64,000 nucleotides of DNA, from assembly GCA_033239005.1 (NCBI GenBank), contig BSQZ01000014.1:1276001-1340000 (forward strand). Direction: 5' to 3'. Source of the stretch: Lamellibrachia satsuma (taxonomy: Eukaryota; Annelida; Polychaeta; Sabellida; Siboglinidae). The notes under the pieces are model-generated. The model ran no database searches. It saw only the letters and a list, made by a program, of their open reading frames with translations, and was not told the DNA's origin. Made by a program: the position numbers and the translations under genes. Shown piece after piece: positions 1-10,956 of this stretch (position 1 is its first letter; each line of letters starts with the position of its first letter).

Positions 1-59
1 TTATTAGTATTATTGGTGCATGATTCCAAGCCCACTGTTCCCAAAGAGGATGGCAAATG

Positions 60-255
60 TGACATTTGAATGCTAGAATGTTGGACTAATAATTGAGAGG
101 ACAAGAGTTCAAATTAATTTGCTGCCATTTCAAAGGATGTGAGTGAGTACCTGCTATACACTGATGTAATTGCAGCATGCTTGAGTACTTCCCCGATAAG
201 TTGAAGCTGCTGTGGCCATTCAGAGGTGACTTACAATTACTAAAACATTTGTTAA
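60..255 (+). repeat. SINE-like interspersed repeat, degenerate
   Basis: The stretch has a tRNA-like head with a weak box-B-like AGTTCAAAT near 109, followed by GAGTACCTGCTATACACTGA. That second motif resembles the GAGTACCTGGCTATAGACAG found at about 6666, 16220 and 63283. The shared motif in unrelated positions supports a dispersed element; the tRNA origin is inference from the decayed B box. Confidence 0.35.
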
Positions 256-377
256 AAAAAAATGTCTTAATGTATTAAAATACTAGTTAAAATACCAGTT
301 AAAGGCGAATACTAATAATTTACCTTTGCCTCTTCAATATTGCTTGATACCTCATTGTTACAACATGATCGTTTCAG

Positions 378-520
378 CGAGGTACGCTGCAGGACGAGGT
401 AGAGGGACTGAGGAAGCGAGGGGAACACATGAAGGAAGGACGACTGCTGAGACTCTTCGAGGGGATATGTGAAGGCATCAAAGCCCTACACACCCACTAC
501 CCACTTCCTGTCACCCACAG
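378..520 (+). CDS. STK16: STK16-like exon: hinge to catalytic-loop HR
   Basis: The acceptor is TTTCAG before 378 and the donor is GTCAGT at 521. The exon encodes RGTLQDEVEGLRKRG, like human STK16 RGTLWNEIERL, and ends in the middle of the HRD codons (CAC AG). Confidence 0.88.
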
Positions 521-1241
521 GTCAGTCGCAGAAGCAGTCAAGAATACACTGAAAACTGTTGTAGCTGCAAGGATTACATTCCTTTTTTGTGCCAAATCAT
601 TCCAGTCCACCAGTCAGTCACTTAGTCCACCCATCAGTCCAGTCAGTCCATCAGTCAGTCATTTAGTCCACTCGTCACACTACCCATCTGTCAGTCAGCC
701 CATCAGTAAGTCATCTAGCCTCAGATATCTATTTGTCAGTCAATCCATTTGTCAATCAGTCCATCAGTCAGTCATTTAGTCCATCCTTCAGCTGTCACTC
801 AGTCATTTAGTCCATCCCTCAGACTGTCAGTCAGTCACTTAGTCCATCCTTCAGATTGTCAGCCAGTCATTTAGTTCAACTCTCAGACTGTCAGCCAGTA
901 ATTTAGTCCATCCTTCAGACTCTCAGTCATTCACTTAGTCCATCCTTCAGACTGTCAGCCACTCATTTAGTCCACCTCTCAGACTATCGGCCAGTCAATT
1001 AGTCCATCCTTGGATCTATCTTTTAGTCCATCTCTCTGTCTGCTAGGCTGTAATACTTGACACAGAGCACCATTCCATAATCTATTTTAAATAGTTGTTC
1101 ATATAATTGATAACTTTAATGTTAAAGACGTGTTGATAAAAAAGAATAAATTATTACTGTTTTTGATGATGGATAAAATGCATATAGTTAATGTTGTGTC
1201 AGATTGGTTAGTGCTTATTATATGCATCAACTTACCTAGTG

Positions 1242-1287
<46 letters not shown>

Positions 1288-4200
1288 ATAATTTGGAAAT
1301 GGCTGTAAGCTAATTTACCTACAGTCCTCACTGCTCACATACATTGACTGTACATCTACTTTAGGGAAATGCGTATTGTGTGTAGGGATATAAAGCCAGC
1401 GAATGTGCTACTGGAGGATGATGATACTCCTGTACTTATGGATTTTGGCTCAATGGGGCCGGCTGTCGTAGATATTACAAACCTGTCCCAGGCCCAGACA
1501 CTGCAGGTAAAGCTCTTTGTTTCGTAATCAGTGTAACTGCATTTTTATTCTTTATCAGGTTGATTTAATAGTCAGTTAGGTATTTATCAATGACACCTGA
1601 GCTCAGAGGGATATTTAAATTAATATATTCCCATGAGTGTTGAATTCTCATTGATATTTAAATTAATATTTGTATTTTGAATTATCTCTGATAGTTGAGT
1701 CGGGATCTGTGTATGAATGTTGACAGTTGAATTTTCTTTGATAGTCAGCTTGTACTAAACTTGACTTGATATCTGTGTATGGATGTTGAAATATCTTTGA
1801 GTGTTCAATCGATATCCTCATAGGAAAGTTGAATTCTTGCTAATGGATGCCTTGGTTCTGTGAGTCTCTCAGATGACTAATTGTGACCCTGCATTGCCAC
1901 TGCGGTAGGATCTGGCAGCGGAGAGATGCAGTATGCCATACAGGGCACCAGAACTGTTCAATGTAGACAGTCGATGCACCATCGATGACAGGATTGATAT
2001 TTGGGTGCGTTTTTTGCCTATCTACCTATTTTAAACATAATATGTTAATCCTGCATGCACATTGATGTTAAATTGAACAAGATTGAACAAGATTGCCATC
2101 CAAGGCAATGGCCCAGATGGACAGTGGACAAGGAAGCCATTGGCTTATCGAGAGTCCAACATTTTTAATCTATGCGTAATCTGCCCTCCTGAGATATGTG
2201 TCAACCTTGTTTTTAAACATATTCCGCTGCTAGCAGTTACACAATCTGTAAATAATTTGTTCCATTAATTGAGTGTCCTCTGTGAGAATGAATACTTCCT
2301 GATATCCAATCTACACTGATCCTTTACTAATGTTACCTCATGTCCTCTAGTTCTATTGTCTTTCTTTAGTGAAAAAAAATATTTTTGTCAATATTTTCAT
2401 ACCCATTCAATATCTTAAAAACTTCAATTTGATCTCCTCTTAACTGCCTTGTCTCTAGGGTTGTTAAACCACATTCTTTCAGTCGTTCTTCATAACTATG
2501 GTATCTCAGTTCTGGAATCATTTTAGTTGCTCTCCTCTGTATTTTTTCAAGCATATCTATATCCTTCTTATGATATGGTCTCCAAACTTGTATACAGTAC
2601 CCTAAATGAGGCCTAACTATTGTTTCATACAGAGGTATATTTACCTTTTTCTCCTTGTATGTTACATTTCTCCTAATCAGCCCAAGAATTTGATTACCCT
2701 TTGAAGATGCAACACCACACTACTCTGAAACTTTCATATCAGCACTTATTGTTATTCCTAAGTCCTTTTCTTTTACAGTAGTACCCAGAACAGTATCTCC
2801 CATTTTATAATTTACATCCAAGTTCACATGTCCTGTATGTAGGCATTTACATTTCCCAAAATTGAACAACATCTGCCATTTCTCAGACCATTTCACTAAT
2901 CTGTCTAGATCGTTTTGTAAATGTTGTTTATCACCATCATTGTTAACCCATCTAAACACCTTTGTGTCATCCGCAAATTTCAGTACATTGCTTGTTATAT
3001 TATCGTCCAAGTCATTGATATATATTAAGAATAATAAAAGTCCTAATATTGATCCTTGTGGTACACCACTCAAAACTAATTTGAAAACTCCCCATCTGCT
3101 ACAACACGCTGTCTTCTGTCAGTCAGCCATTAGTCTATCCAATCAATTATACCATCCCTAATACCATAGGCTTTTAATTTAAGTAGTAATCTTTGATGTG
3201 GCACTTTGTCAAAAGCTTTCTGAAAATCTAAGTACTGGTATATAATATCTACTGGTGATCCCTCGTATAGCCATTTAGTAATTTCTTCAAAAAAACATAA
3301 CATATTTGTTAAGCATAACCTCGCTTTTAGGAATCCATGTTGAGATGGATTACATAATTTATGTCTAACAAGGAAGTCCACCATATTATGGTCTTTGATT
3401 AACCTTTATAATAAATTACAAATCACTGATAAACTCACTGGTCTGTAATTCTCTTATTTCTCGAACCCTTTTTAAATAATGGTATGATATTTGCTTCTTT
3501 CTATTCAACAGGAGCCTCTTTTAATGACAAGTTGAATACTCTTGCAAGTGGTGTACTAGTTTGTGCTGCTGTTTCCATTAGTAGTTTTGGAGGAATTCCA
3601 TCCATTCCAGGTCATTTATTGTCCTTCATTGTCTTTATTTTCTTAGCTACCATTTCTGGAGTTACAACTAACTGCCCTAAATAATCCCTTTTAGCATCCT
3701 GAAATTTAGCATATGGAACTGGTAATGAACTAATAACCTCTCTGGTAAACACTGAACTGAAGTATCCATTTAGGTCTTCCATCATTAAAAACCCTTGTGA
3801 TATTATATTTCCAGCACTGTCTTCTAGTGGTCTAACCTTGTCTCGTACATTTTGTTTACTCCTGATATATGCATAAAAGCTGTTGCTGTCATGTTTTATG
3901 TTACATGCTAATTTTTTTCATAGCTACTTTTAGATTGTCTAATTTCATTCGTAGCTGCATTAAGTGCCTCTTTGTAATTTTTGTAGCCTTCATCCTTTCT
4001 GGTATCCCTATAAACCCTCCACAAAGTTTGCTTGTACGATATTTCTCTAATAGCTTCTTTTGACCAGTGTTTCTTTCTAGACTGTTTTCCTTGTTTTCAT
4101 TCAGTTGCAGTCTTAATCCTCAGCATGTTATTCCAATCGGGCTTTGCTAAGTATTTTGTCATATCTTTATATCTACCTTTGTGGAAGTTTCTCCTGTATT

Positions 4201-5453
4201 TTTTTATTTGTACTTTCTGATTTTACTTTGATGTCAAAATGTATTTGATAATGATCACTGTTACCCAATGACTCAAGTATTTTGACATTGTCCACCAATT
4301 CATGTTGTGAAGACAAAACTAAATCTAATACATTCTCACCCCTGGTTGGTTCTAGCACTTGTTGAGTAAGGAAGCTGTCCTGAAGTAAAAGTAGAAACTG
4401 TTAGTCCTCAACCCCTGTACACTCTATAGATTTCCATTGTATGTATCTGTGGTTGAAATCTCCCATTATGATACATTCCCCTTTACTCACTTCCTTTATA
4501 GCGTTTTGTAATAAGTAACCCGCCTGCACTCCTAGTTTAAATAATGTTTGCTACCAAAAATATTTTGGTAACAAATTACTGATGATGGCAAGTAAAAGAG
4601 GTTTGAGCCAAGTGTACGTACGTTCCCTTCCCATTAGTTTTTTTGAGAAACTATAATATTTCAAATAGGTAGTATTTGAATTTCACGAAGTCATTATTGT
4701 GCTGTTGCTATTTCTGGCAGTCTCTTGGATGCATGCTCTACGCAATGTGTTTCCACGAGTCACCCTTCGACCGCGCCCATCAGAGGGGTGACAGCATTGC
4801 CCTGGCAGTCCTGGGGGAGAATATACAGATCCCCGACTCATCCCCGTAAGTGGCACATTTACCATGCTCATAAAATAATACTAAAATTGTAGGGCAAATT
4901 CCTGTATTATACTGATCAACGGGCATTTCAATAAAATAATAACAAAATATACTTATTGTGCTTATGATCCAGGATTAAAAAATTATAATATTAAGTAAAA
5001 AAAATGAATATTTATATTTAAGCTAATGTTGAGACTGGAACGGCTTGATTTACAAATACTCAGCAGTATTAACATGCATTTTACTGAAATAGCAGCATAC
5101 TTTTATTATTTAGCTAATTTTAAATAATATAAAAATGTGTCTTTTGTTCTACAGAAAGTGTATCTGATATTACACGCAATAATGTAATTTGTTTTACTAT
5201 CATGACTATTGTAATTTCTTCACAGCTCATTTTAATAGTTACCAATGCTACCATCATTTCCACTGCTACAATACATTGTTTATATCATGTACATGTACAT
5301 GACCTAGTTCCTTGACCTACTTGCAGGTACAGCAAGGAAGTAACAGACATGGTACTGGCAATGCTCACACTAAAAGCGTCCAACAGGCCAGATATTGAAA
5401 CGATACTTCAGCGGGTTTCTGCGCTCTCACGCAAACAACAAAACTGTATCTGA
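378..5453 (+). CDS. STK16: STK16-like serine/threonine kinase, C-terminal two thirds (5 exons; gene starts left of window)
   Basis: Five exons join in phase: 378-520, 1386-1506, 1909-2004, 4721-4845 and 5327-5453, giving 203 residues and a TGA stop. The product starts at RGTLQDEVEGL, the hinge and alpha-D region of STK16, so about 100 N-lobe residues lie outside the window. Visible kinase landmarks are the catalytic loop HRDIKPANVLL, the magnesium-binding DFG in MDFGSM, the APE in YRAPELF, and SLGCMLYAM of helix F. Order and spacing match human STK16 (305 aa), a Golgi-associated, acylated kinase of the NAK family; that localisation is known for the family, not visible here. All junctions are GT-AG and in frame. 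An antisense LINE fills most of the 2.7-kb intron before 4721. The gene ends tail-to-tail with the F-box gene. Confidence 0.88.
596..1022 (+). repeat. Imperfect CAGTCAGTC/TTTAGTCCA tandem repeat in STK16 intron
   Basis: A diverged array with a repeat of roughly 35 bp built from AGTCA and TTAGTCCATCC blocks lies about 75 bp downstream of the donor GTCAGTCGCAG. Many copies contain GTCAGTC, the same heptamer as the donor. Confidence 0.75.
1242..1288 (+). repeat. (GCGT)n microsatellite
   Basis: An uninterrupted GCGT tetranucleotide run lies in the intron before the catalytic-loop exon. Confidence 0.95.
1386..1506 (+). CDS. STK16: STK16-like exon: HRD and DFG
   Basis: The first base completes the Arg of HRD; DIKPANVLL and VLMDFGSM follow. 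The donor is GTAAAG at 1507. All three key catalytic elements (Asp of HRD, Asn of PAN, Asp of DFG) are intact, so the kinase is predicted to be active. Confidence 0.9.
1909..2004 (+). CDS. STK16: STK16-like exon: activation segment and APE
   Basis: It encodes DLAAERCSMPYRAPELFNV and CTIDDRIDIW, where human STK16 has DWAAQRCTISYRAPELFSV. It is in phase 0 on both sides, with acceptor GGTAG and donor GTGCGT. Confidence 0.9.
2075..4545 (-). mobile_element. CR1-like LINE, family 1, 5'-truncated and broken
   Basis: On the minus strand, reading from about 4545 down, there are endonuclease remnants (MGDFNH, then NVLDLVLSSQ and SDHYQIHF with the SDH motif), then reverse transcriptase (PHQRLLLKLKAYGI, MSGVPQGSILG, YINDL, catalytic FADDTKVF), and the C-terminal IQRRATKMIPELR region. 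It ends in a short tandem tail (AAATCTTGTT type) at about 2080-2100. Stops and frame breaks divide it, so this copy is dead. The same family recurs at 17672, 21322, 32722 and 63353. It lies antisense in an STK16 intron. Confidence 0.85.
4721..4845 (+). CDS. STK16: STK16-like exon: helix F to G
   Basis: It encodes SLGCMLYAMCFHESPFD, a close match to the STK16 SLGCVLYAMMFGEGPYD segment. The donor is GTAAGT at 4846 and the intron splits a Pro codon. Confidence 0.9.
5327..5453 (+). CDS. STK16: STK16-like terminal exon
   Basis: After acceptor TTGCAG it encodes YSKEVTDMVLAMLTLKASNR (the end of the kinase C-lobe) and stops with TGA at 5451-5453. The protein ends shortly after the kinase domain, as expected for this short family. 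Confidence 0.88.
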
Positions 5454-5995
5454 AGCCATCCACATAGTGAAGTTATTGCAAACTAAGTCAGAACTTCGTG
5501 CAGTCTGGCTAGTTCACCAGGGATCATATATCAATAGGCCATCCTTGCTTTGTGATTCAATGTAGACGTTTTTGTTTGGTATGATAATGAAGTCGGCATG
5601 TTGGCCTTTTTATTGTGGACATCTGTCTTGTATCTAAATTCCTACCTTCAGACTTAGATACAGGTTAGTGTCTCGGTGTCCCTTGGGAACAAACACCGAT
5701 GGCACAATCTAAATATAATTCACCAAGCTTATATATAGACATCAATTGCATTTCTCCCTCTCTCATGTTTAACACTAATCTAAATGTAACGTGATTGTCT
5801 ATCAAAGAAATTGAAAGTTACCAAATTATATGGGCAACATAAATTATATAGTCTATCAGATCTATGGTTGTTTGAACAGCGACACTTTGTCCTTATGTGT
5901 GTCCAAGTAGCTATGCTGCTGTGCAATGTAATATGACAACATACCTTACTGGTGTTCACTATTCAAAATATTCCAAATATGTATGCTTTTGAGAA

Positions 5996-6001
5996 AATAA
6001 A
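5996..6001 (+). promoter_or_regulatory. Candidate poly(A) signal of the STK16-like gene
   Basis: AATAAA is the first canonical hexamer on this strand after the stop at 5453, giving a 3' UTR of about 550 bases; it precedes a (TA)n tract. Confidence 0.5.
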
Positions 6002-6039
6002 GATGTACAAATATTTATGTCTGTATGTCTAATAATATA

Positions 6040-6040
<1 letters not shown>

Positions 6041-6126
<86 letters not shown>
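6041..6126. repeat. (TA)n tract
   Basis: About 86 bp of uninterrupted TA dinucleotides. Confidence 0.97.
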
Positions 6127-6128
<2 letters not shown>

Positions 6129-6629
6129 TTTATGTATACTTAATGTTATTACCGATTAGGTTAAAAATTGTAATTTGTGTGAAATCTCCATTAGTGTCAA
6201 TATCTATAGTTGTGGTTGTGTGTTATCTGTCCTTCCATTTTAAAAAGATATTTTCAAACCTTTGTGGGAAGTTGTCGTTACTATTTTTGTAAGAGTTATT
6301 TGAGGAGGAATATTTTTGAAAGCAGAATCACATTCCATGTACCAAAAAGGGTGCAGCTACACTGAGAATGTATTGTTAAATGCTTGTTTGGTGTATATTT
6401 TGTGTATTTAACAGCAATTTAACAAGTCAAAGTCAATTTACATTACTGTACAGTTTATTGGTAACTATCTGTTGTCAGGGTATATCTGTGGTATATTCCA
6501 TAGGTACATGTAACCGAGACGTGGCTTATGTGACTGTTAGGAGAATAATCATGCATTTTTTATATGCATATGCTGGTATTTTTGTTTTAAATGGATTAAT
6601 TATTGATGTAGGGCATAGTTGGAATGTTT

Positions 6630-6785
6630 TCACTCCACAATGCCTCGGTTCACACAGCTGTATGAATGAGTACCTGGCTATAGACAGTGATGGATGTAGG
6701 TGAACATCATTGTAAATATTTGGTTTTGGAAGAACAGATATGTCGAGGGGGCTGAAGTATAAAGTGCTTTACAAGAATTTATCTT
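6630..6785 (+). repeat. SINE-like interspersed repeat (TGCCTCGGTTCAC family)
   Basis: AATGCCTCGGTTCAC, then GAATGAGTACCTGGCTATAGA and a TGGATGTAGGTGAACA block. The same ordered motifs occur at 16190, 28105 and 63260, which marks a dispersed family. No coding content is seen. Confidence 0.55.
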
Positions 6786-7309
6786 TATATGTAAGGTCAC
6801 CAAATGAAGTTATTAATGTGCATGCAGAATGTGAGCAGTATATTATGTAGACATGCATGCATAATTACACCCACACATGTAAGTGTATTTGTCTATGCTG
6901 GTGTGTGCACACACATTCAAGTGATGCTTTAGAAACTTGTGATCGTGTTAGAATGAAGATTGGATGGTTGATTTGGTGAAATGTGGACCATGGACAAGAA
7001 ATTGTGCTTGGTTGAATGCAGTTAAGAGGATTATAGATTGAATGAACATAATTGTAAAGGACAGTATCTGAATGATAACAGCTAATAAAATGATAAATTT
7101 ACCACGTAAACATGTACATAATAAAATGTAAATTAAACCAGCTGTGAATGTTCAAGGTGTTGAATGTTTGAGAAATTATTTGCTACTGTTCAAACAATAA
7201 TAAATAAAATTATGATAAATAAACCGTGTATCACTGGACGTGAATTAGGTTTTGCAAGGAGTATCCCACAATCCAGAAACTGAGAAAAACTGCTTGTAAT
7301 AAAACATTA

Positions 7310-7390
7310 TATTGTCGAAATGCATTTTAATGGGAACTTTAGTAGAAAGGCACCCATCACTTTGCCTTGACATATTTTTGTAAATAGCAA
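7310..7390 (-). pseudogene. Decayed tandem copy of the F-box gene 3' end
   Basis: Bases 7257-7380 repeat 7385-7510 at high similarity (shared CACAATCCAGAAACT, TTGTCGAAAT, GACATATTT). On the minus strand the source block encodes the last 20 or so residues of the F-box protein (FLLKFPSKRISTT). The copy has frame breaks and stops, so it is a non-coding duplicate. Confidence 0.7.
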
Positions 7391-7442
7391 GGAATATCAC
7401 ACAATCCAGAAACTTACAAAAACTCCTTGTTTTAATGTTATT

Positions 7443-9353
7443 TTATGTTGTCGAAATACGTTTTGATGGGAATTTTAGCAGAAAGTCTCCCATCGTTTCT
7501 GCCGTGACATATTTGAGGTTGAAATCCTGCAGACAACTCATGCTGCGATCCTCCTTGGTCAGTCGCAGGATCTCGAGCAGATGTCCACTCTCGCTAGCTG
7601 TGATTCCTAGCCGCTTGAGGCTGCAGCATGCATGCACAGCCAGCATCACCCCACCAATCGTTATCCTCGGGTTTTTCGTTAAGTTGAGCATGACAAGACG
7701 TCTGCAGTGACTTGCAATCGAGATCACTGATGAATCCGTCAGCGATGAAGATGACATAGATGAACTGCCTGATATGTCAAGCACCTGCAGCAGACTGCAT
7801 CTCCTAGCGACTGTTTCTATGGCAGCATCACTAAGGAGGTAACAGCCCCGGACAGAGATGTATCGCAGCTGTGGACAGTGCTTGGCAATCTCATCAATGG
7901 AGCCATCATCCATCTGAAAACAGAAACTCAGATCGATGATTATTAAATTTGCGCCATTTTGTGATGTTGAATCAGTTATAGTTTTCAAAGGCATAGGGCA
8001 ACTCGATTCTGGGTCGGAGTCCACAAGACGGAATGAGGATGCGCCTTCTGTCTCCAGGTTATTCTCCAGAAGTGCTTTGTGTAAATGAACGTCTGATGAA
8101 TCATTGTTGGTAAAACTGATGCCTGTGAGACTGTCGGATGTCTCAAGTTGGAGACATTGAAGATTCCGGCACTGAGAGAGCAACCTATTGATGCTCATTG
8201 ATGTCAGGTGGACGACTTGCGATGCTGTCAGCCGCTCAAGTGTAGAACAATTGTTAGCAACTGATATTACAGCTGCGTCGCTCAGTCCAGCACATCCGGC
8301 TATGTAGAGCGATTTCAGATTGTGGCACCCTTCGGCCACGCACTGCACCCCAGCATCAGTAACACTTGGGCAGAAGCAGATCTTCAGTTCTTCTAAATCA
8401 CTGCTGTATAGCGCAATGCTGGCCATGCCAGCGTCTGTGACATTGCCACTATATGCTGTGCTCTCGTTCAAGAGAAGTCGCTGAATCTGTCGACATGCTT
8501 TTACAACCTGCATTATACCAGCATCAGTTACCTTTCTGCATTTTGAAAGGTTAATGCTTAGGAGCTGCGTGCACGTCTGCACAAACAGCGTTAGTTCGGC
8601 ATCGCTGATGGATGTTCCACTGATGTCAAGGTGCGTTAGTTTAGTGAGTAATGTTGCAGAAGCCACCAGACCTTCCCCTGTTATCCACACACAGTTAGGG
8701 ATCTCAAGAATGCGTAGGTTTCCATGGAATTTCCTGCAAATCGTCACCAAGACTTCGTCATCAAAAACATTCGACGAAATGCGTAGTTGAGTTATATTTG
8801 GGCTACTGTGAGCTATGTTCTGGATTCCTTCATTGCAATCCTCCGGTTGTTCCAAGCAATCTTCGTATGGATCTGAGAACTGCTTCAGCCAGTGCAGCTT
8901 GCGGAGTATCAGATACGCATGCGTGATGAATGGACACCGGTTGCATTGCACGTACTCCAATGCGGGGTGACCAGTAACGATCGTATTTAACCCAGTGTTC
9001 GTGAAATGTGTGCTGCATATGTCAACCCGCTTCAAGTTGCGGCATTGCGCCAGCGCGTTGAATGCCGATAAGTCGGTGAGCAGTAAGCAGCCGCGCACGC
9101 TGATTTCTTTGACGTTCACACCGATTCGTTTCACCGCGTCAGACAGGGCAACGTCTGTGAGGGTGTCGCATTTACCCGACAAATCGAGCTGTTGCCACAA
9201 GGAGTAATCGTAACTCAATTCCAACCAATAGGTACACGTTTGTCTAACTGCCAAGCATAAATCGTCTAACGTCAAGCGCTTAAAAATACAAAGTAATGCA
9301 TTTTCTGGGATAGAGTCGATACCCAACTCCGACGTTGTCAACGAAGCTTCCAT
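7443..9353 (-). CDS. F-box/leucine-rich-repeat protein, intronless (636 aa)
   Basis: A single open frame of 636 codons. I start it at the ATG at 9351-9353, which has a good context (AAAATGG); the frame is open 12 codons further but without another ATG. Residues about 12-55 form an F-box (SIPENALLCIFKRLTLDDL, then W and LWQQLDLSG). The rest is about 15 cysteine-containing LRRs of the AMN1/FBXL type, for example LEELKICFCPSVTDAGVQ and LRYISVRGCYLLSDAAIE. FBXL proteins bind SKP1 through the F-box and present substrates to the SCF (cullin-RING) ubiquitin ligase through the LRRs; the substrate here cannot be told. I cannot assign a specific FBXL number. Neighbouring genes have many introns, so this could be an old retrogene. 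It is divergent from DLEC1 and convergent with the kinase gene. Confidence 0.88.
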   Translation of the reverse strand: MEASLTTSELGIDSIPENALLCIFKRLTLDDLCLAVRQTCTYWLELSYDYSLWQQLDLSGKCDTLTDVALSDAVKRIGVNVKEISVRGCLLLTDLSAFNALAQCRNLKRVDICSTHFTNTGLNTIVTGHPALEYVQCNRCPFITHAYLILRKLHWLKQFSDPYEDCLEQPEDCNEGIQNIAHSSPNITQLRISSNVFDDEVLVTICRKFHGNLRILEIPNCVWITGEGLVASATLLTKLTHLDISGTSISDAELTLFVQTCTQLLSINLSKCRKVTDAGIMQVVKACRQIQRLLLNESTAYSGNVTDAGMASIALYSSDLEELKICFCPSVTDAGVQCVAEGCHNLKSLYIAGCAGLSDAAVISVANNCSTLERLTASQVVHLTSMSINRLLSQCRNLQCLQLETSDSLTGISFTNNDSSDVHLHKALLENNLETEGASSFRLVDSDPESSCPMPLKTITDSTSQNGANLIIIDLSFCFQMDDGSIDEIAKHCPQLRYISVRGCYLLSDAAIETVARRCSLLQVLDISGSSSMSSSSLTDSSVISIASHCRRLVMLNLTKNPRITIGGVMLAVHACCSLKRLGITASESGHLLEILRLTKEDRSMSCLQDFNLKYVTAETMGDFLLKFPSKRISTT

Positions 9354-9581
9354 TTTTACCGCAAACCGGCCTGTTACATATTGTCGCAAATTACATGTGA
9401 AAGCATAATCAAGTATGTCCGCGATAGTTGAATGTCATGTATTACATACATATTTAATTGCCCGTCATCAGTTAATTATACAATCATGCGTAGAATATTA
9501 AAAAAGTCACCTTTCATTTGCGACATGTAGCTCTTCATCGATGAAGTTTACAAATGTCGTAGCAACTTACTGAAAACAAAC
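9354..9581. promoter_or_regulatory. Candidate bidirectional promoter with RFX-like half site
   Basis: The 228 bases between the F-box start codon and a plus-strand AACATGGCGGTC element hold no gene. At 9553-9566 AATGTCGTAGCAAC matches the right half of an RFX X-box (RGNAAC side) but not the left half. X-boxes drive ciliary genes, which would suit DLEC1 on this strand; this is inference. Confidence 0.3.
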
Positions 9582-9626
9582 ATGGCGGTCATCGATGATC
9601 GGTACGACGTTTACACTAAATGAAAC
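9567..9626 (+). other. Candidate 5' non-coding exon of DLEC1 with a short upstream ORF
   Basis: AACATGGCGG (YY1-like) at 9579-9588 opens a 13-codon frame closed by TGA at 9621-9623, followed by a consensus donor GTGAGT at 9627. The DLEC1 start exon has an acceptor-like TTTATAACAG ending at 13480. Splicing 9626 to about 13481 would give DLEC1 a 5' UTR exon here. No transcript evidence is available. Confidence 0.3.
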
Positions 9627-10104
9627 GTGAGTACTAGTTGTTTATTATTAATGCAATTTTTTGTGTAACGAAGAAATACACAGATAATACTAATGACGTT
9701 GCAGGGATATTACATGTTATGTATTGTGATTCATCGACTTAAGCGTAACTGCAAATATTATTGACTAGCTGTCAGTCAGTGTCAACTGATCACGATTCAC
9801 GTTCTTCTTCAATTTCTACCCCGAACGAGTCAGCCTTCTCTCCAAGGCTTACATACTCAGTGTGTGGGTGTGTGTGTGCACCTGCTCTACATTTACATCA
9901 TTAACGGTAATAACCATTCGGTATATAATCCCGTGGTCACCCCATAGACAGTTTCAGACGATTTAAAATCAAGATAAAAATAGCCCATGTTATTATCAGT
10001 TGTTAAAATTACGTCTATCCGTTTGGATGCTGACCACAGGGTTCTCAATATCTACACTAATAAGTTATTTTTTATTCTGCATTTATAAGTTATAATTTTG
10101 TTAC

Positions 10105-10262
10105 AGTTTGATATTTCTGGGGTAAGGGAGTTCCAGTGCATGGAAAGAAACTATATCTGAATACGTCTGTTTTTACTGATGGGGGAATGAAGCGATGGCA
10201 ACCGTTTGATCTGATGTGATGAGTAGACATGGCAAATGGAGTTCCATCCCCAGAAATGTAGT
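10105..10262 (-). mobile_element. LINE C-terminal fragment (family 2)
   Basis: The minus-strand translation gives broken LINE ORF2 terminus text, such as HSPISKNRRIQI and FLSMHWNSLTPE, typical of the last residues of CR1/Jockey-type ORF2. It is inverted relative to the next fragment. Confidence 0.5.
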
Positions 10263-10304
10263 GTATTCCACATAACCAGATCCCGTAACCCGTAATACAA
10301 ACAA

Positions 10305-10690
10305 AACACTCTTCATGGCCACGTACTCGTAATGGAGGACAACGCGAAATATCTTGGCGTGGTCATAAATAAAACGCTATCTTGGAATAACCACATAGAT
10401 GAGGTCACAAAAAAGCAAATGCATCCTTAGGTTTCCTACAAAGAAATCTCAAAATTGGCCAGGAAAATAAAAAACCAGTGCTTATTTCACTTTAGTTAAA
10501 CCCCAGTTAGGATATGCCACTGCCATGTGGGACCCCTACACACAAACGTACAAAAACAAAATAGAGATGGTCCAAAGACGGGCAGCACAGTATGTTTGTA
10601 ACAACTACAACCATGAAGCAAGTGTCACCAGTATGATCAAACACTTGCACTGGCACAGCCTCCAACAAAGGAGAACTGACATCCACCTTC
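10305..10690 (+). mobile_element. LINE reverse-transcriptase thumb fragment (family 2)
   Basis: Broken frames give AKYLGVVINKTLSWNNHID, NASLGFLQRNLK, and then MWDPYTQTYKNKIEMVQRRA. This is the conserved region downstream of the RT catalytic core. Frameshifts are visible, so it is inactive. Confidence 0.75.
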
Positions 10691-10810
10691 AATTACAAAT
10701 ACATAATATTCATAAATATACATAAATTTTTTCAATTACAATTACAGTCATAATTTTCCAAATCAATTACAGGGTACACTGTTTCAATTACAATTACATT
10801 ATGTGGAACT
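10690..10810. repeat. CAATTAC-rich simple repeat
   Basis: Repeated CAATTACAATTACA blocks. Similar sequence follows GGGCTGGGT at 13312-13447, and a looser version follows the same GGGCTGGGT at 43163, suggesting a dispersed low-complexity family. Confidence 0.6.
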
Positions 10811-10956
10811 AAATATATATTCAGCATTTGTTAATTATGTATTTTTGCACGTTTTGTTGAATTTCAATATTTTGTACACAACTGATAAATAAATATAATG
10901 ATAATGTTTGTACATTTTGTTAAATTGTTATTATTAATAATAAAAAATATACATGT

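Noticed and set aside
6380..6703. 107-codon hydrophobic open frame
   Set aside because: Overlaps a SINE-like repeat at its 3' end, has no recognisable domain and poor coding composition; chance frame.
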